From Juglans regia (taxonomy: Eukaryota > Streptophyta > Magnoliopsida > Fagales > Juglandaceae), in the NCBI RefSeq assembly GCF_001411555.2, contig NC_049909.1, positions 6,145,485 to 6,209,484 on the forward strand: a DNA stretch of 64,000 bases, read 5' to 3'. Shown in pieces: positions 35,535 through 47,594 of the stretch. Numbering within the stretch: position 1 is the first letter of the stretch; each line of letters starts with the position of its first letter. The translations under genes were made by a program, and so were the position numbers. Below the pieces are notes generated by a model, which ran no database searches, was not told the DNA's origin, and saw nothing but the letters and a program-made list of their open reading frames with translations.

Positions 35535-38500
35535 CATGTAATCATACACTTCGAAAAAATTAAATAAATATGAGACCCACATAGAAAAAATTAATTTTTT
35601 AATAGTGGACACCTCTTTTTCAAATAGTCTGAATGGTACTTACTCACACCACGACTCTATGTAGCATTACTCAAATTTTATAAAATTTGAAACATTACAC
35701 AACTCCATGAGCTGTAAGAATTTATGTCTATACAGAAAAAAATTACCGGACTAGGTCGGTTAAGGAAACAGTCATCCTTGTTCAAAAAATGTACGAAAAT
35801 TTGATTTTCGATATGGTCTCGGGCAGGGTTTTCTCGTTTGAGATCTGACCGGACCGACCAACATTACTATATAAATTTTGAAATAATTTTTTATAAGATA
35901 TTTTATAATTTTTAAGTTGTTATATATATAAACTGAAAGCAAGTAATTACGTAATTTTTTTTTCTATTGAGATAGTACTTAGGAGTGTGAGAATAAGAGA
36001 CAGTCTACACCATTAGTCTCAGATGTATATTTATAATTTTACGGCTCAATAAAATGATTTTCATTTTCTCGATAACAAAAACTGTTCGAAATGCGTTTTG
36101 ATTTATTCAAGACACTTAGAATTGAAATTCAGAAAAGATTAATGAAGTGTACTCCTACTTTCGTATGATTATTTAGGATTTTATTGTGCAAATTTACTTT
36201 CACCCTTTTCAGAATGAATAATAACTTCTGTATTAGCGCCATGTGGCATGCAGTCCAGTCATTTTATCACAATGTGGAATGTCCAAATCAGTCCTGAGAA
36301 GTTTCGTTTTAACACTTGGCTAGATCTTAGCCACACTTGGTGAATAGTATAGGACACTTGGCACCAAGAGGAAGCATGAGATGAAAATGTAAAGGAAAGA
36401 AAGGAAAATCAAGCATTGTAATCATGTCACCTAAGCCAAACACTATTACATCCAACCATTTATTTTTGTATCAAACCAAAGAGGGTTTCAACCCTAGTGA
36501 AACTCCAAATATTTGGAATCCAACTGAAACATCAAATACCTTGTAAAAACCGAAATCCTAAATGGTTTCTCAAATCATAAATGAAGCTGGTTTTAGCTAA
36601 GTGTTTAATTATTTGATTAATTCACTTTCACATGCTATTAACCATTTAAACTCATGTCATTACATTCTTATCCATTCTTTTATATCATAGTATTTTCATT
36701 GGGTCAGGAAAACTATATTTGTACTTATTAGAAACTTAAACCGCAAATGAGGTACAATCAATTTAGGCCACCGAAAAGCTCTACCTATGCATGGCTTCTT
36801 AAGGAAGTTTTACCAAATGCTATGATTGTACTTTCACTACCCATGTCAGCCATAAATAGTGGTTGATGGGAAGGTAATCAACCACCTCACTACCACCCCA
36901 TCACACTACAGCTTCAAGGCACAAAACCATGTTCTGTAACCCATGGTTTTGGGCATGGTTTTGGCTAATAACCAATCTCGAAAAAGTCACTCTCACATCC
37001 CCTCTGAGTCCCTCTAGCAGTATATTAGTCATCCATGACTTGTTCCATAAGTTTTTGTCACTTTTGAAACACTTTCTTGGAGAGAACTCAAGGAGAAACT
37101 TCAGATAACTTTTCTGGCCTTCTTGCTTGAGTTTTTCGAAACGTTTGTTTGTAGATTCTCATGCAACTCTCTTATCCTAACTTGTTCTTATTTGAGTCTA
37201 GTTTGAATTGGTTTGTTTTTTGTGATTGTTTATGTAGTTTTGATTAGTGAAAAGTTTGTTTAAGCATGCAAAGGTCATATTGGATGATAATCTGGATAGT
37301 GTGTGATTCTTTAATTTTTTGATGATGTTCTTGGCAAGATCTTGATCCAATCTTTTATGGTGTAGATTTAACATATTAATATGCAAGTTAGATTTATATT
37401 TGTTGCATATTGAGAGTTTTACTAAGAGTTTTGCATGATATGAGAAAGTTGAAACTGGAGGTACAAAAATAGTTTCTGTTTTGAGTAAGCTTGGATCTTT
37501 TATTATTAAAGCATGCTCTATATGGTCTTGAAATTTATATACGTTGTTCATAAGACTTTGATCTATGTTTTAGAAAGTTATTTTGAAGATTTATGGTTGT
37601 GATCTTGAGGGAATGAACTTTTATGCTTGTTAAGGTCCGGTTGAAACACAAACTTGAGGTTCATATGTTGTGTTGTGTTTCTATGCAATTTTTGTCATTT
37701 CATCTTGGGTTTAATGCTCAGATTAATTTAATTACTTCAATTTGAAGCATATGATGCCGTTTGTTGATTGCTTACTTCATGGACAAAGTTAGATCTAGTT
37801 GTTTGATCAAAGACCAAAACATGTGGTACTCGGTTTTGGAGAAAATGTGCAAACCAATTGTATTGGTTGACATTTTGGGCTATTTGTGATCTTTGAATTA
37901 TTTATTTAAGCATGCTATTTCTTTGGATTGATTTGTGATTTTGTTAAGAATATTTTTTTAAACTTTTAGAGTTCTTGGAGTAGATTTGTAAAAAACGTAG
38001 CCTAAGAATATCAAAAGATTGTTTTTTGTGGTCAAAAGACTTGATGTTTTGGCATGAAGGAAATTATGGTTTTTATGATTTGTGATTTTTTAATGTCCTA
38101 GCATGATTTTAAAGCATAGGATATGATTTTTTTTTTTTTTTTTACGTTGCATGGTGCGGTTTTAGCATGAAAGTTAGAGTTTGAAAGAATTGCAACAAAA
38201 ATCAAGGATTTTAGCCTTAGTGTGTTTTGGTCTATGCTTGGTTCTTGTAGATGTGTTGTGCTTTAAAAACTTTCTAATTTTATATCTGGATTTAGGATAA
38301 AATCTACATGAGGAATGTAGATTTTGGTGAGTATTGGAGTTATGATGTGAAATCCTTAACTTAGGACTACAATAGTCATTTTTCTACGTGTGTATGGTAG
38401 TTAGAAACCATCATTCATATTGCTTAGATTTTATATGTATATGTTAAGTTATATTATACCATGTTTTGTCTTCAAGCACAAAATCATTTGTTACATGTTA

Positions 38501-39802
38501 TGTTAAATCATGCCATGCTTTATTTTCAAGTATGAAATTATTTGTTACAAGTCATGTTACATAATGTCATGTTTAACTATTGCACGCCATCTTATGTCAT
38601 GTTGTTAGTCATGTTCATATGTCATGTCATGCCATGTTATTTTTCATTTCATTTCACGTCACATCATGTCATGAGTAGGGAGTTCATCACAAAAAGTTGT
38701 TTTTCCAATCTATTGAGTCTTTTATGTTTATCACTATTCCACATGCTAGGATTGGACAATATCCTATTGGAACTCAATTGTTCACTCTAGAGTGTCTAAA
38801 CTGGTGTGAAATTCCCTTGGTTGATAAAGTACAGTCAACATGCTTCGAATGGGGCCTAGGTAACTAGTCCCCAGAGCGAAGTCAGGCACCAATGCTAATG
38901 GTGCCAAACTACAGTTCAATTTCATGTTATACACACTCGTGTAGGTGTAGATACCTGTCACAGGATGTGTATATTATGTACTCGCAGTGGGTGCAGATAC
39001 CCATAGTGTGATGCGTATGTTAACGTACTCAAAGCTGGTACCAATACCTGTGATATGATACAGTATCAACAGGGGCATACAGCTCAAGCGGACCTGTATA
39101 GCATCCACAATTCATGTTTAATTAAGAAGTTATTATGGAACAAGATTCCAAGTTCATGTTCAATTTCAAGTTCAGCTCACGTTATGTTATTCCAAGTTCG
39201 GTTGCAGCCCTTGTCAGTTGAGGTCATATCAGCTCATGTCATGTGAATTACCAAGTCACGTTATGTTCGCGCATGTTCACATTGGCATTCATGTTTTACT
39301 ATCATGCATGCATTTATATACTGCTAGTTAAAGTTATTTGTTAACTTGTTGAGATTTGTAATTAAATCTCACTCGGTAGTCCCAACTACCATTCCTCCAG
39401 AAATGGTAGATCATATGTCAGGATAAAGAGATGCAACAGAGGGATGACTGGACGAGGTCAATTAGGTGACAACGCAACGACGCGGAGTTTATCGCTTTGA
39501 TGCTCCTTTTTATTGATATTTGTTTGGCTTCCATGGCCAAGTTGCATGAGGTACTCGAAGGACTAGTCTAGTAAGTATATTAGTCTTTGCATGTACTTAA
39601 GGAGCGTTGTCTCCAATACTCATCATGTTACAGATCTTTTGGACAAAAACTGTAACTTTTGAGCATCTGTTTGTGGAGTTTATGAAGTTTGTTTATGTTT
39701 TTGGGATATATTACTTCTCGTACGTAGTATTGCTCAAAGAAAAAAATTTATTTGTCGTAAATATTGCATATTGTTAGATGCATGCTAGGTGCATTGCATT
39801 TT
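35535..39802 (+). mobile_element. Upstream tail and forward CATGT-family LTR, copy B
   Basis: Collinear with 2141-6587 at high identity. The LTR proper starts somewhere after about 35740, is interrupted at 39802 by the inverted LTR, and resumes at 42213 to end GGGGCATCACA at 42309. The CATGT tract is at about 38450-38680 and the double hairpin at 39351-39408. Relative to copy A a block near A 4985-5160 is deleted at about 38385. No coding capacity. Confidence 0.65.
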
Positions 39803-42212
39803 TGTGGTGCCAACAGCCCCCCGCTTTCCTCAGGGTTACATACCCCTCATACATGACAGATAAGACGCAGTGCACCTATGTATACTAGCAGAAAGCAATA
39901 AATTGTAGTGGAATAAGTCATTTAAATGTTGCACCAGAATAAACTAATATCTCAACTTCTTCATTCATAGCTTTAAATCACACTTCTTAGTAATGGAGTA
40001 TCAAGCTCTTTGTTTACACTTTAACATAACAAGTACTATCTAAAAATACCTTAACAAAGAAATCATTAAAGCATTTTTCTAATCTCAGCTATCTCCAAGT
40101 AGGTCATGACTAGATCTGTTCTTTCCTCAGGGTTGAGCTCATCATTTGCCTTTATCATTATATACAAATATTAACTGAGGTAGGTTGAGGGTCTACTTAC
40201 TAGCTTTTCCTAACTTACAAAGAGTATGTCGAAAATTTTGAAGAGGAGGCTATGTTTGTAATGTTCTAACCAACAACTCTCGATTTTCACCTTTGTAGTG
40301 TGTTAGGCTCTTGATTCGAATGTGGTGTAGCTAGAGTTTTGGGTGTGTACAAGAAAGGAAAGGAAAAGAAAAGAATAGGGTGAGAATTTCGTGTAAAGCC
40401 TCAAATCAGAACATGAAAGGGTGTTTTGATACTAAAAATAGCTCAACTCTCTTTCTTCTTGCTTCAACTTTATTGCCAAGTCGATGGTCTTAGATTTTTG
40501 GCTATTGCATGTTGTACAAGTGGCATATGGAAGGTAAGCTTGTTGGACAAGTGGCATAGATGATGCATGTGGGACAAGTGGTGCCTTCGCTGATGCACAT
40601 AGGACAAGTGGTGTCTTTGCTGATGCATATAGGACCAGTGGTGCACTAGCTTATGCATGTGGGACAAGTGGTGCACTAGCTTATGCATGTGGCACAAGTG
40701 GTGCCTTTGTTAGGCTATAGAGAACACAAAAGTATTCTTGAAAAGAATAATCTTGCCAAGTGGCGTGGCACTTTGTCAAAATTCAAAATCCTAAGAGGCT
40801 CCTTGGACATGCTCCCCCATTTGGTCCAGATTCAACGAATCTCTTGGACAAAATTGTCATTTGATAAAATCCTAACCCTAGGCTTGAACCTTGTAGACTT
40901 GCGCATGCTTGCCAAGTGGCAAAAGGCATGTAAGATGTGGGTGCGTTTTCCCCATGCGTCCTTCCATTTCTCCATGCGCCTTTTCCTTTTGTAATGTGTC
41001 TTTACCTTTTCCCATGCATGTCCCTTACTCTTCCCCTAAGCACGAAGCTAATTCTTCCAATGCATGTTCCCTAGGTGACTCTCCCACCTTATGCTTCTCA
41101 AGAACTCAAAACATAACATGTGGCAATGTGGTGAGTGAAACCCTAGGGGTACAGGGGTAATTTTCATGCATTGTCTCTTCCACTCCCTTCTAGAACCTTT
41201 TCATCTACTTATGCATGAATGACAAATGGCAAAATGTCAGAAATTAACCTTGAGTGGGCGTGTAGGTTAGGCATCCGAAAGTCTTTTGGTGTTCCAATGT
41301 AAATCTTTTAGAACATCTCACATTTATCTTCCCCATGCAAAATCTTCTTGGAACTCTTCACTAAGGATAAGTGGCGTGACTCCTAAAAAATCGAAGCCCT
41401 ATCTCCCAGTTTTACCCCTTCATCTTGTGTCTTGATCCATTATACCTAGTGGCAAAAGAGTCCTTTTTCCAACCAAGATCCTCCTCAATCTTCTACAAGT
41501 GTGCATGTGTGCCATGTGGCATGTGGAGTGTGTGTGTGGTGTTGGTGGCCGAAAAGCTCATATCTTCCCAAGAAGATCTCTTCCTTCTACCAATGTCTTC
41601 GATATTGTGTTATTGGTCATTGTGGGTGGCAAAATGCACAAATCCCCTTTGCCCTTATCGTCTACCTCAAGTGTGCCTTCACAAGATTCTTCTAGAATCC
41701 TTATAGGCGTGTAGGTCCTTCTCTTCCTAAACAAGATTTTTCCCTTTCCCAAGACAAAACTCTTCACCTTTCATTTGCATGCATGACACATGGACAACTC
41801 TTCTAAAAACCAAATCCTCCCTTGTTTCTTCTATTTTTTCTTCTAGAAATCCAATGCATGCTTCACAAGTATCATCCTTACATTTTCCCAAAGTTCCAAA
41901 CGCGAAGTGATTTTCTTAAAATGACCAAAAATTCCTTCTTGAAGCCTAGTGGCACCATATCCTTGCCTCGAGAGTAAACTTGAGCCTTCCAAAGACAAAG
42001 TCCTTAATGGGTCAAATTCCTGTGGGCATTTTCTTCTATCTTTCTCTTGTGGGCTCTTTAACTTAGACGTCCAAGATCCAATCCAACAAAATAGAAAGTG
42101 GTCTAAAGAATTCTTCCAACACTTAGCCAATAACCCAAATAAATAAATAAATAGATAAAAAATATCCACAAGAATTACGAATGAAATCTTAGCGAAAATT
42201 CGGGGTGTCACA
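39803..42212 (-). mobile_element. Inverted solo LTR with perfect target duplication, copy B
   Basis: Plus-strand ends are TGTGGTGCC (39803) and GGTGTCACA (42212), an imperfect inverted pair. Both sides are flanked by ATTTT (39798-39802 and 42213-42217), an exact 5 bp target duplication. Read on the minus strand the LTR begins TGTGACACCCCGAATTTTCG, a very common gypsy LTR start. Length is 2410 bp; the copy A counterpart has about 1.2 kb more interior, so this one carries an internal deletion near 40160. Confidence 0.85.
40561..40710. repeat. 30-bp minisatellite, 5 units, copy B
   Basis: Units start at 40561, 40591, 40621, 40651 and 40681. On the minus strand the exact 30 bp period creates an open frame of ten-residue repeats (HMHKLVHHLS-like), which is a by-product of the period and not evidence of a gene. 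Confidence 0.85.
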
Positions 42213-42309
42213 ATTTTTATCTATCATGAATGGGGTAGGTAACCTTGTGTTGGATGTCCTGACGCTTTAGAGTTTGCCAAATTCCAAGCGGAAATCTAGG
42301 GGCATCACA
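42213..42309 (+). mobile_element. 3' end of the forward CATGT-family LTR, copy B
   Basis: Continues the LTR interrupted at 39802: 'ggtaaccttgtgttggatgtcc...ggggcatcaca'. The same terminal stretch closes the nested LTR at 53620-53693, which ties the two as one family. Confidence 0.7.
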
Positions 42310-43040
42310 TAGGTTATATAAAATATTGAAGGTTAAGAATTTTAAGATTGATTATAAACTATTCATTATTGGTAATACACATACTATTATATTTTTAATA
42401 TATTACACTAAATTAAAATATTTAATTAGTTAAGTATATACTTATTTAGACAACTTAGATTAAATCATTCACTTAATTAACTATTCTTCATCATTTTATA
42501 CAACTTTTCTATCAAAAACTTGAAAAAGGAAAGAAATGACCACCAGGTCAGAAATTCTCCTCCAACATCAATTGGACCGGACTGATTACACTCCTAGACT
42601 ATATCCACCAAATTCTCATAAGGTTTCTGGAATCCACCCATAGACATGGTGTTATTGAGGATGTCTTAATGGTAGTCACAAGTGGTAGAGGAGAAGTTTC
42701 ATCCAACTTGCCACTTTTTTAAAATATTAGTTTTTGCTTCACTTTTTTGCAATTTGTAGTTTTTCCTTCGTTTTAATAAATATTTGTTGACAATATAAAT
42801 GCCAAGAATTTACCAATTTTTAATTTTTGTTATTGGATTTTAGACATATATTCTTTTACCTTTATAATTATTTTTTTTAAATATTTATATTTATATTTTG
42901 TTGATGACGTGTTTTGCATGCCTACAATCATTACTTTCAACCTGTGACCTAAAATGAAGAAGAATGGCTCAAGTTTTAGAAGGAGGAAGCCTCCGATGTT
43001 AGTCAATTCAGTCTGATTATTTTTTGAGTGTGAATTTTTA
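42310..43040. other. AT-rich spacer, probable Tat 3' end region
   Basis: AT-rich, no ORF with a recognisable domain and no clear LTR terminus. By position it should hold the 3' LTR or its remains of the minus-strand Tat element, but this could not be shown. Confidence 0.35.
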
Positions 43041-43059
43041 AACTTAGAAAGATTACCAT

Positions 43060-45556
43060 TTTCAATGTATTGCAATGGTGTTGGTGCAACCTTTCCTTCT
43101 CTTGGTAGCATAACAGCAGTATGCCCTCCCAGGCAGACTTGGGTCCAGCGAGGGACTTGTACGAGATTCTGGACTCGGTTGACAAGATTACCCCTTTCTA
43201 TGTGTTGCAAGGGGTTCGATGGTGTTGTGGCTCCTTTTGTCCCCCTGTTCGCGAGGTCCTGGACTTTCTAGGCATGGTTCCATCCCAACTCATTCCAAAC
43301 GCTTGAAGAATCTTACTATCGTGCAGTGTGGCATGGCGGTTGGCCTTAGAGCCTGTAGGTTAGGAGTATCCGACTCTACAACTCTCGAATTTGTTTACAC
43401 CCTTGCATCTGGCGATAGGATGGGAACCAATGTAGTTTTCGTTCAAGTAGGGATTATAGGGTGGCACACTTGGAGTCTCGCTTTTCCCGTGGGAAGGATT
43501 GGTTCATGAAGTTTTTTTGTGTTCAGTTCCAGTCGAAGCCGGATGCCACGAACTTCCAGTCAGAGCTATATGGGGCTGCATTCCAGAAGGGCATGATTTC
43601 AATGTTACCCTCTTTAGGAGGGAGAAGGGCCGTTTGAACCTTTTCTACTCGTGGGTTGAGGAGAACCCTGATGCGGTTTGATCAGATGTGCTTCTTACTA
43701 GAGTGAACATAGATCACTTCTTGGTTTCTTTGAACTAGTAGCGATTCGTCGGCCGCCATCCCTTAATGCAGGGGAAACACTTCCACCTCGTAGTCAGAAA
43801 AGGCCTACCCCGGTTCCGTTAAAGCGGAATGGGAAGAAACCTTTACCGACCGCATAAGTGCTCATGACTTCAATGGGGCCTACGGCAAGTCATGCCCCAG
43901 TTGCGGCACGCCAGCCCAAAAGTGCGCTCCAGACCATAACGATTGCATGCCTCATCCACAAGCGCAGACTGAGTGCAGACCTAGCCACTATTGTCAAGTC
44001 TTGACCATCTTACAGAGATTCTAAACCAAAAGGAGCAAGACATTAACTTGGTGTTGGACCCTGAGTTTTTTGCAATGGTCCTGGATGATTTCCATGGGTC
44101 TTCCCTAGGGGCACTATTTGCAAAATTTGTAATTTTGTCTTCAGCGTAAAGTGAGTCTGCTGAAGTACAGGAAGGTGCTAAGGAAGCGCATACCCCCACC
44201 ACTCACCGGTCCCTCTCTAGGAGCATTGAGGCCACTTCCAGTACCCCTTCCTTGGTTCCATCTACAGTTTCCGAATGGAAGACTCTAGACATTTTCTTTA
44301 GGCCTCAGGCCCTATCTATGGGCGATCATTCAAACATTGTGTCCAACGAGGGGAAAGTTTCATTCTAGTCTTCTCCGTTTAGTGCCTCGTCACACGGCGG
44401 GGGAATTCGCTTGCCATTTCCATCCAAGGGCTTTCCCCCTTTTGTCCCCTCGTTTGGTGTCGTTAGGGAGAACCTAGGTGGGAGGGTGTTGTTCAGCTCG
44501 TGACTATGATGGGCAAGTGACTCCTTTCCTAGTCTTATTAGTGAGAAGCCTGATTCCTCGGCATCACCAACTCTTTCTCAACCAGGGCCTTCGACATCTA
44601 CCTTGACATTGGATGACTTTGCGGATCCATTATGTTGTCAAATTGTGCTTGAACTCAAATGGTTCCTTTTCCTGGTAGGCTTCTTTAGTTTTTCCGTTTG
44701 TCTCCTTCTACATCATTACCTAACCATCTTTGTCACATGGGGTGCATTCATTAGCTGCTTAGATCATTTGCCAACAAGTCCTCTTGGAGGAGCAGGTTCA
44801 TTCCTCCCAATCCTTCATAGAGAAGGCTAGGCAAGTGTTTCTAAGGTAGTGATTGCGAGGGAAGAATGGAAAATGGCCTACTTGCAACTAGGAGCTCATT
44901 CTCACTTCCAAGAGATTGAGCTATTTGCCTTGCAACACGAGTTGGATGATCTTCACTAAGAGTTGGGGGAGTCCTGGAACGAGCAAAGTGGCACTCCCGT
45001 GAGGCTAAGCTTTTGGAGGAGAAATGGGATTTTAAGCATTTTCGTGTCGACAGGTTGGAGATAGAGTAGGAGGAGGCAAGGAATCACTACAATGAGTACA
45101 CAGTGAGGATCGCTCGAGCATAAAGTTCTTGTCGGAATCTTCAATTAGACTTTGATACCAATAATGGCAAGATGGCTCAGATGGAGGCTCGGCTCAAGAT
45201 CGTCAGGGAAGAGCTCAAAGGGCATAACGAGCAGTACTCCCAACTTAACAATGTCGTAGAGACCATGCAGAGGAAGTTCAACAAGTATCAACAGTGAGTT
45301 GGTGAGTCGGAGTCTAAACTATGGTCATCTCAGGAAGAGGTTGTTCGCCTTTCCCCTCAAATCTTGGCTACCCCTCAGGTCAATAATCGAGAGTTGGGGG
45401 CCAAATTCAATCTTGGTCTTCGAACACTGTGGGACTTCTTGTTAGAGTGGTCGGGAACTGACTTGAAGGTTTTGAAGTTAAAGACCGTGTGCCTCGACCC
45501 CAACGTCTATCAGTGGTTAGACTCCTTGGGCAGCCAAACGCCTTTCCTCCTCTGAC
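43060..45556 (+). pseudogene. Tat-lineage antisense accessory ORF (putative gypsy-type transposon domain), decayed
   Basis: Plus-strand segments in shifting frames encode LYEILDSVDKITPFYVLQG (about 43150-43210), PPVREVLDFLGMVPSQLIPNA (43240-43303), a helical stretch, and FMKFFCVQF/ LFYSWVEENPDAV (43505-43680). A long charged, coiled-coil-like C-terminal half (44760-45300) and a last frame (45364-45555) ending SLGSQTPFLL follow. The PVREVLDFLG..PSQLIPNAWRIL pattern is that of the 'putative gypsy type transposon' family (PF04195). Known: such extra ORFs, often antisense to gag-pol, occur in Tat-lineage elements; their function is unknown. Here pol lies on the other strand just to the right (46562-48195), matching that layout. 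Many stops make it a relic. Confidence 0.7.
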
Positions 45557-45780
45557 AAACAATCTTAAGCCCTGGGTTTGAGCCTTTGTACATCTCCCTT
45601 TTGTACTGAAGATGTGTGATGTGATTTTTGTTTCTCAAAAAACTTTTACAATTTGTTTTTTGCTCAAAAACTTTTATTTGCATTTGAATTTGTGCCTTTG
45701 ATTGTATCTTGCATGACTCGTCACCCAACTACACATGAGTTTTAATCTTGGCTGCCGAGTTCGACTGTATAAGTGTGACT

Positions 45781-46382
45781 AGACCCTGATCACCAAGTGT
45801 GAGTGTTAACCCTGATTGCATGCGCAATGCTAACACTTGGCTTTTGTGGTGGTGGGATAGATGTTTGACCTTGCTAAGGGTGAGGCCTAATCCAACTGCT
45901 TGAGTTGTTTTAGACTCAGGTCACCAAGTGCGAGTGTTAACCCTAAGTGTTGCTAACACTTGGCTTTGGAAGTGGCGAGAAAGATGCTTGACAGAGCTAA
46001 GGGCAAGGGCTAACCTTACTGCTTGAGTGTAGTATACCCTAGTCGCCAAGTGCGAGCATTAGCCCTGGGCATTGCTAACACTTGACTTTCGAGGTGGTGG
46101 GAGAGATGCTCGACTACGTTGAGGGTGAGGGCTAACCAGATTGCTCGAGTGTGGTTAGACCTTGGTCGCCAAATGTGAGTGTTAGTTCTGATCGCATGCG
46201 CGTTGCTAACACTTAGTTTTCTAGGTGGCGGGAGAGATGCTTGACCATGCTATGGGCAAGGGCTAACCCGACTATTTGATGTGGTTAAATCTTGGTTGTC
46301 AAGTGTGAGTGTTAACTCTGATTGCATGCATAATGCTAATACTCGACTTTTGAGGTAGAGGGACAGATGCTCAATTGTGCTC
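45781..46382. repeat. Tandem repeat of about 121-132 bp, 5 units, in Tat 3' region
   Basis: Five degenerate units start near 45781, 45910, 46031, 46154 and 46286. Each contains 'caagtgygagtgttaaccc', then 'ttgctaacactt', then 'gggagagatgctygac' and 'gggcaagggctaac'. Within every unit AGTGTTA and TAACACT form an inverted pair 20-30 bp apart. Tat/Ogre elements commonly carry tandem arrays between pol and the 3' LTR. Confidence 0.85.
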
Positions 46383-46561
46383 TTTAATCATTGGACGATC
46401 AAAATTTCGTATGGACGACAATATTCCAAGAAGACCCATTTCATTGCTTTCTCATGTTCTAAGCAAAGTGTTTCTCCAAATGTTTAGTTACCACAAATGG
46501 GGCAGCTCCTTCACATTCATGTCCTTAAGGTAATAAGAACCAAATCTTTGGCTGGCTAAGA

Positions 46562-47031
46562 CTACATATGGTCCCTCCCATCAAGGTTGAGTTTCCCTTC
46601 TCCTTGCGTCATCATTCCCATTTCCTTCATCACTAAATCTCCAATCTGGAATGACCTAGGCTTGACTCTTTTATTGAAGTAATGCTTGGTTTTTCTTTTG
46701 TAAGTCGTGGCTCTGATCTTCGCCTCCTCTCTTCTTTCATCTAGCAGATCAAGATTCTCCTCCAGTCTCTCATTGTTCGCTTCTTCCTTGTAATGCTGAA
46801 ATCTATGGCTTGGTATGCCAATTTCCATGGGAAATACTACTTTGCTCCCATACGTCATCGCAAACGGATTTTCCACGATGGCTATTTTAACCATCGTTCT
46901 ATACACCCATAGGGCTCCCAGGAGTTCTTCAGCCCATGCTCCCTTCTTGTTTGTTAGCTTTTTTTTTATCATGTCAAACATGGACTTGTTGGTCGTTGGC
47001 TTGGGAGTGGCCCGACAAGGGGTACTTAACT
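46562..47031 (-). pseudogene. Tat Ty3/gypsy integrase, C-terminal part
   Basis: On the minus strand: GAWAEELLGALWVYRTMVKIA, then FAMTYGSKVVFPMEIGIPS, LRENLDLL-like and ERREEAKIRATTYKRKTKHYFNKRVKPRSFQIGDLVMKE. These are the end of the integrase core and the GPF/GPY-like tail of the Tat lineage. The catalytic D,D-35-E core is missing: the frame joins directly to RT sequence near 47035. Known: integrase inserts the element's DNA into the host genome. Inactive. Confidence 0.85.
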
Positions 47032-47034
47032 CTT

Positions 47035-47530
47035 ATTCCTAGCTCCCACACCAAAGGACATCACTTGATAGCAATACAAGCCTCGATCTGTGATGAAATA
47101 GGTCTTCTCTTGATTGCTCTGATTCATCCAGATTTGATTGTAGCTAGAGTACAGGTTCATGAAGCTAAACATCTTGTGTCCAGTCATAGAATCAACTATC
47201 AAATCAATGTGGGGTAGAGGAAGCTATCCTTTGGGCACGTCTTATTTAGATCGGTGAAGTCCACGCACATTCTACATCTTCCGTTAGCCTTTTCCACCAG
47301 TACCACATTGGAGAGCCGTTCCGGGTGGTGGGCCTCTCGAATGAACGCCGTGTCCAAAAGGCGTTCAACTTCTTCTGTGATTGCATCATAATTGTCCATG
47401 CTAAAACTCCTTCATTTTTCTTAGACCTTCCTAGCTTCTAGATCAACACAAAGGCGATGCTCCATCACTTCAACATCGATGCCAGGCATGTATTCGTGGC
47501 TCCAAGCAAATACCTCCTTGTGATTAATCA
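47035..47530 (-). pseudogene. Tat Ty3/gypsy reverse transcriptase, N-terminal part
   Basis: On the minus strand, from FAWSHEYMPGID (47525) through VERLLDTAFIREAHHPERLSNVVLVEKANGRCRMCVDFTDLNKTCPKD (47370-47210), then after a frameshift MTGHKMFSFMNLYSSYNQI and ITDRGLYCYQVMSFG. Motif A normally reads FMDAYSGY; here Asp is Asn, a lost catalytic residue. Sequence after VMSFG, including the DD box, RNase H and most of integrase, is deleted. Confidence 0.85.
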
Positions 47531-47594
47531 GGAGTTGCTCCAGCTACTGCTTGATCATGTGTTCCATTCTGGTCCCAATTCGTGTCATTGCCCC

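Noticed and set aside
40470..40697. His-rich repeat protein (HMHKLVHH-like)
   Set aside because: Produced by the 30-bp minisatellite, whose period is a multiple of three; copy A has no equivalent start-to-stop frame.
45781..46382. Tandem block considered as tRNA or structured ncRNA cluster because of repeated inverted pairs
   Set aside because: No cloverleaf or tRNA box signals; the repeat sits where Tat elements usually carry tandem arrays.
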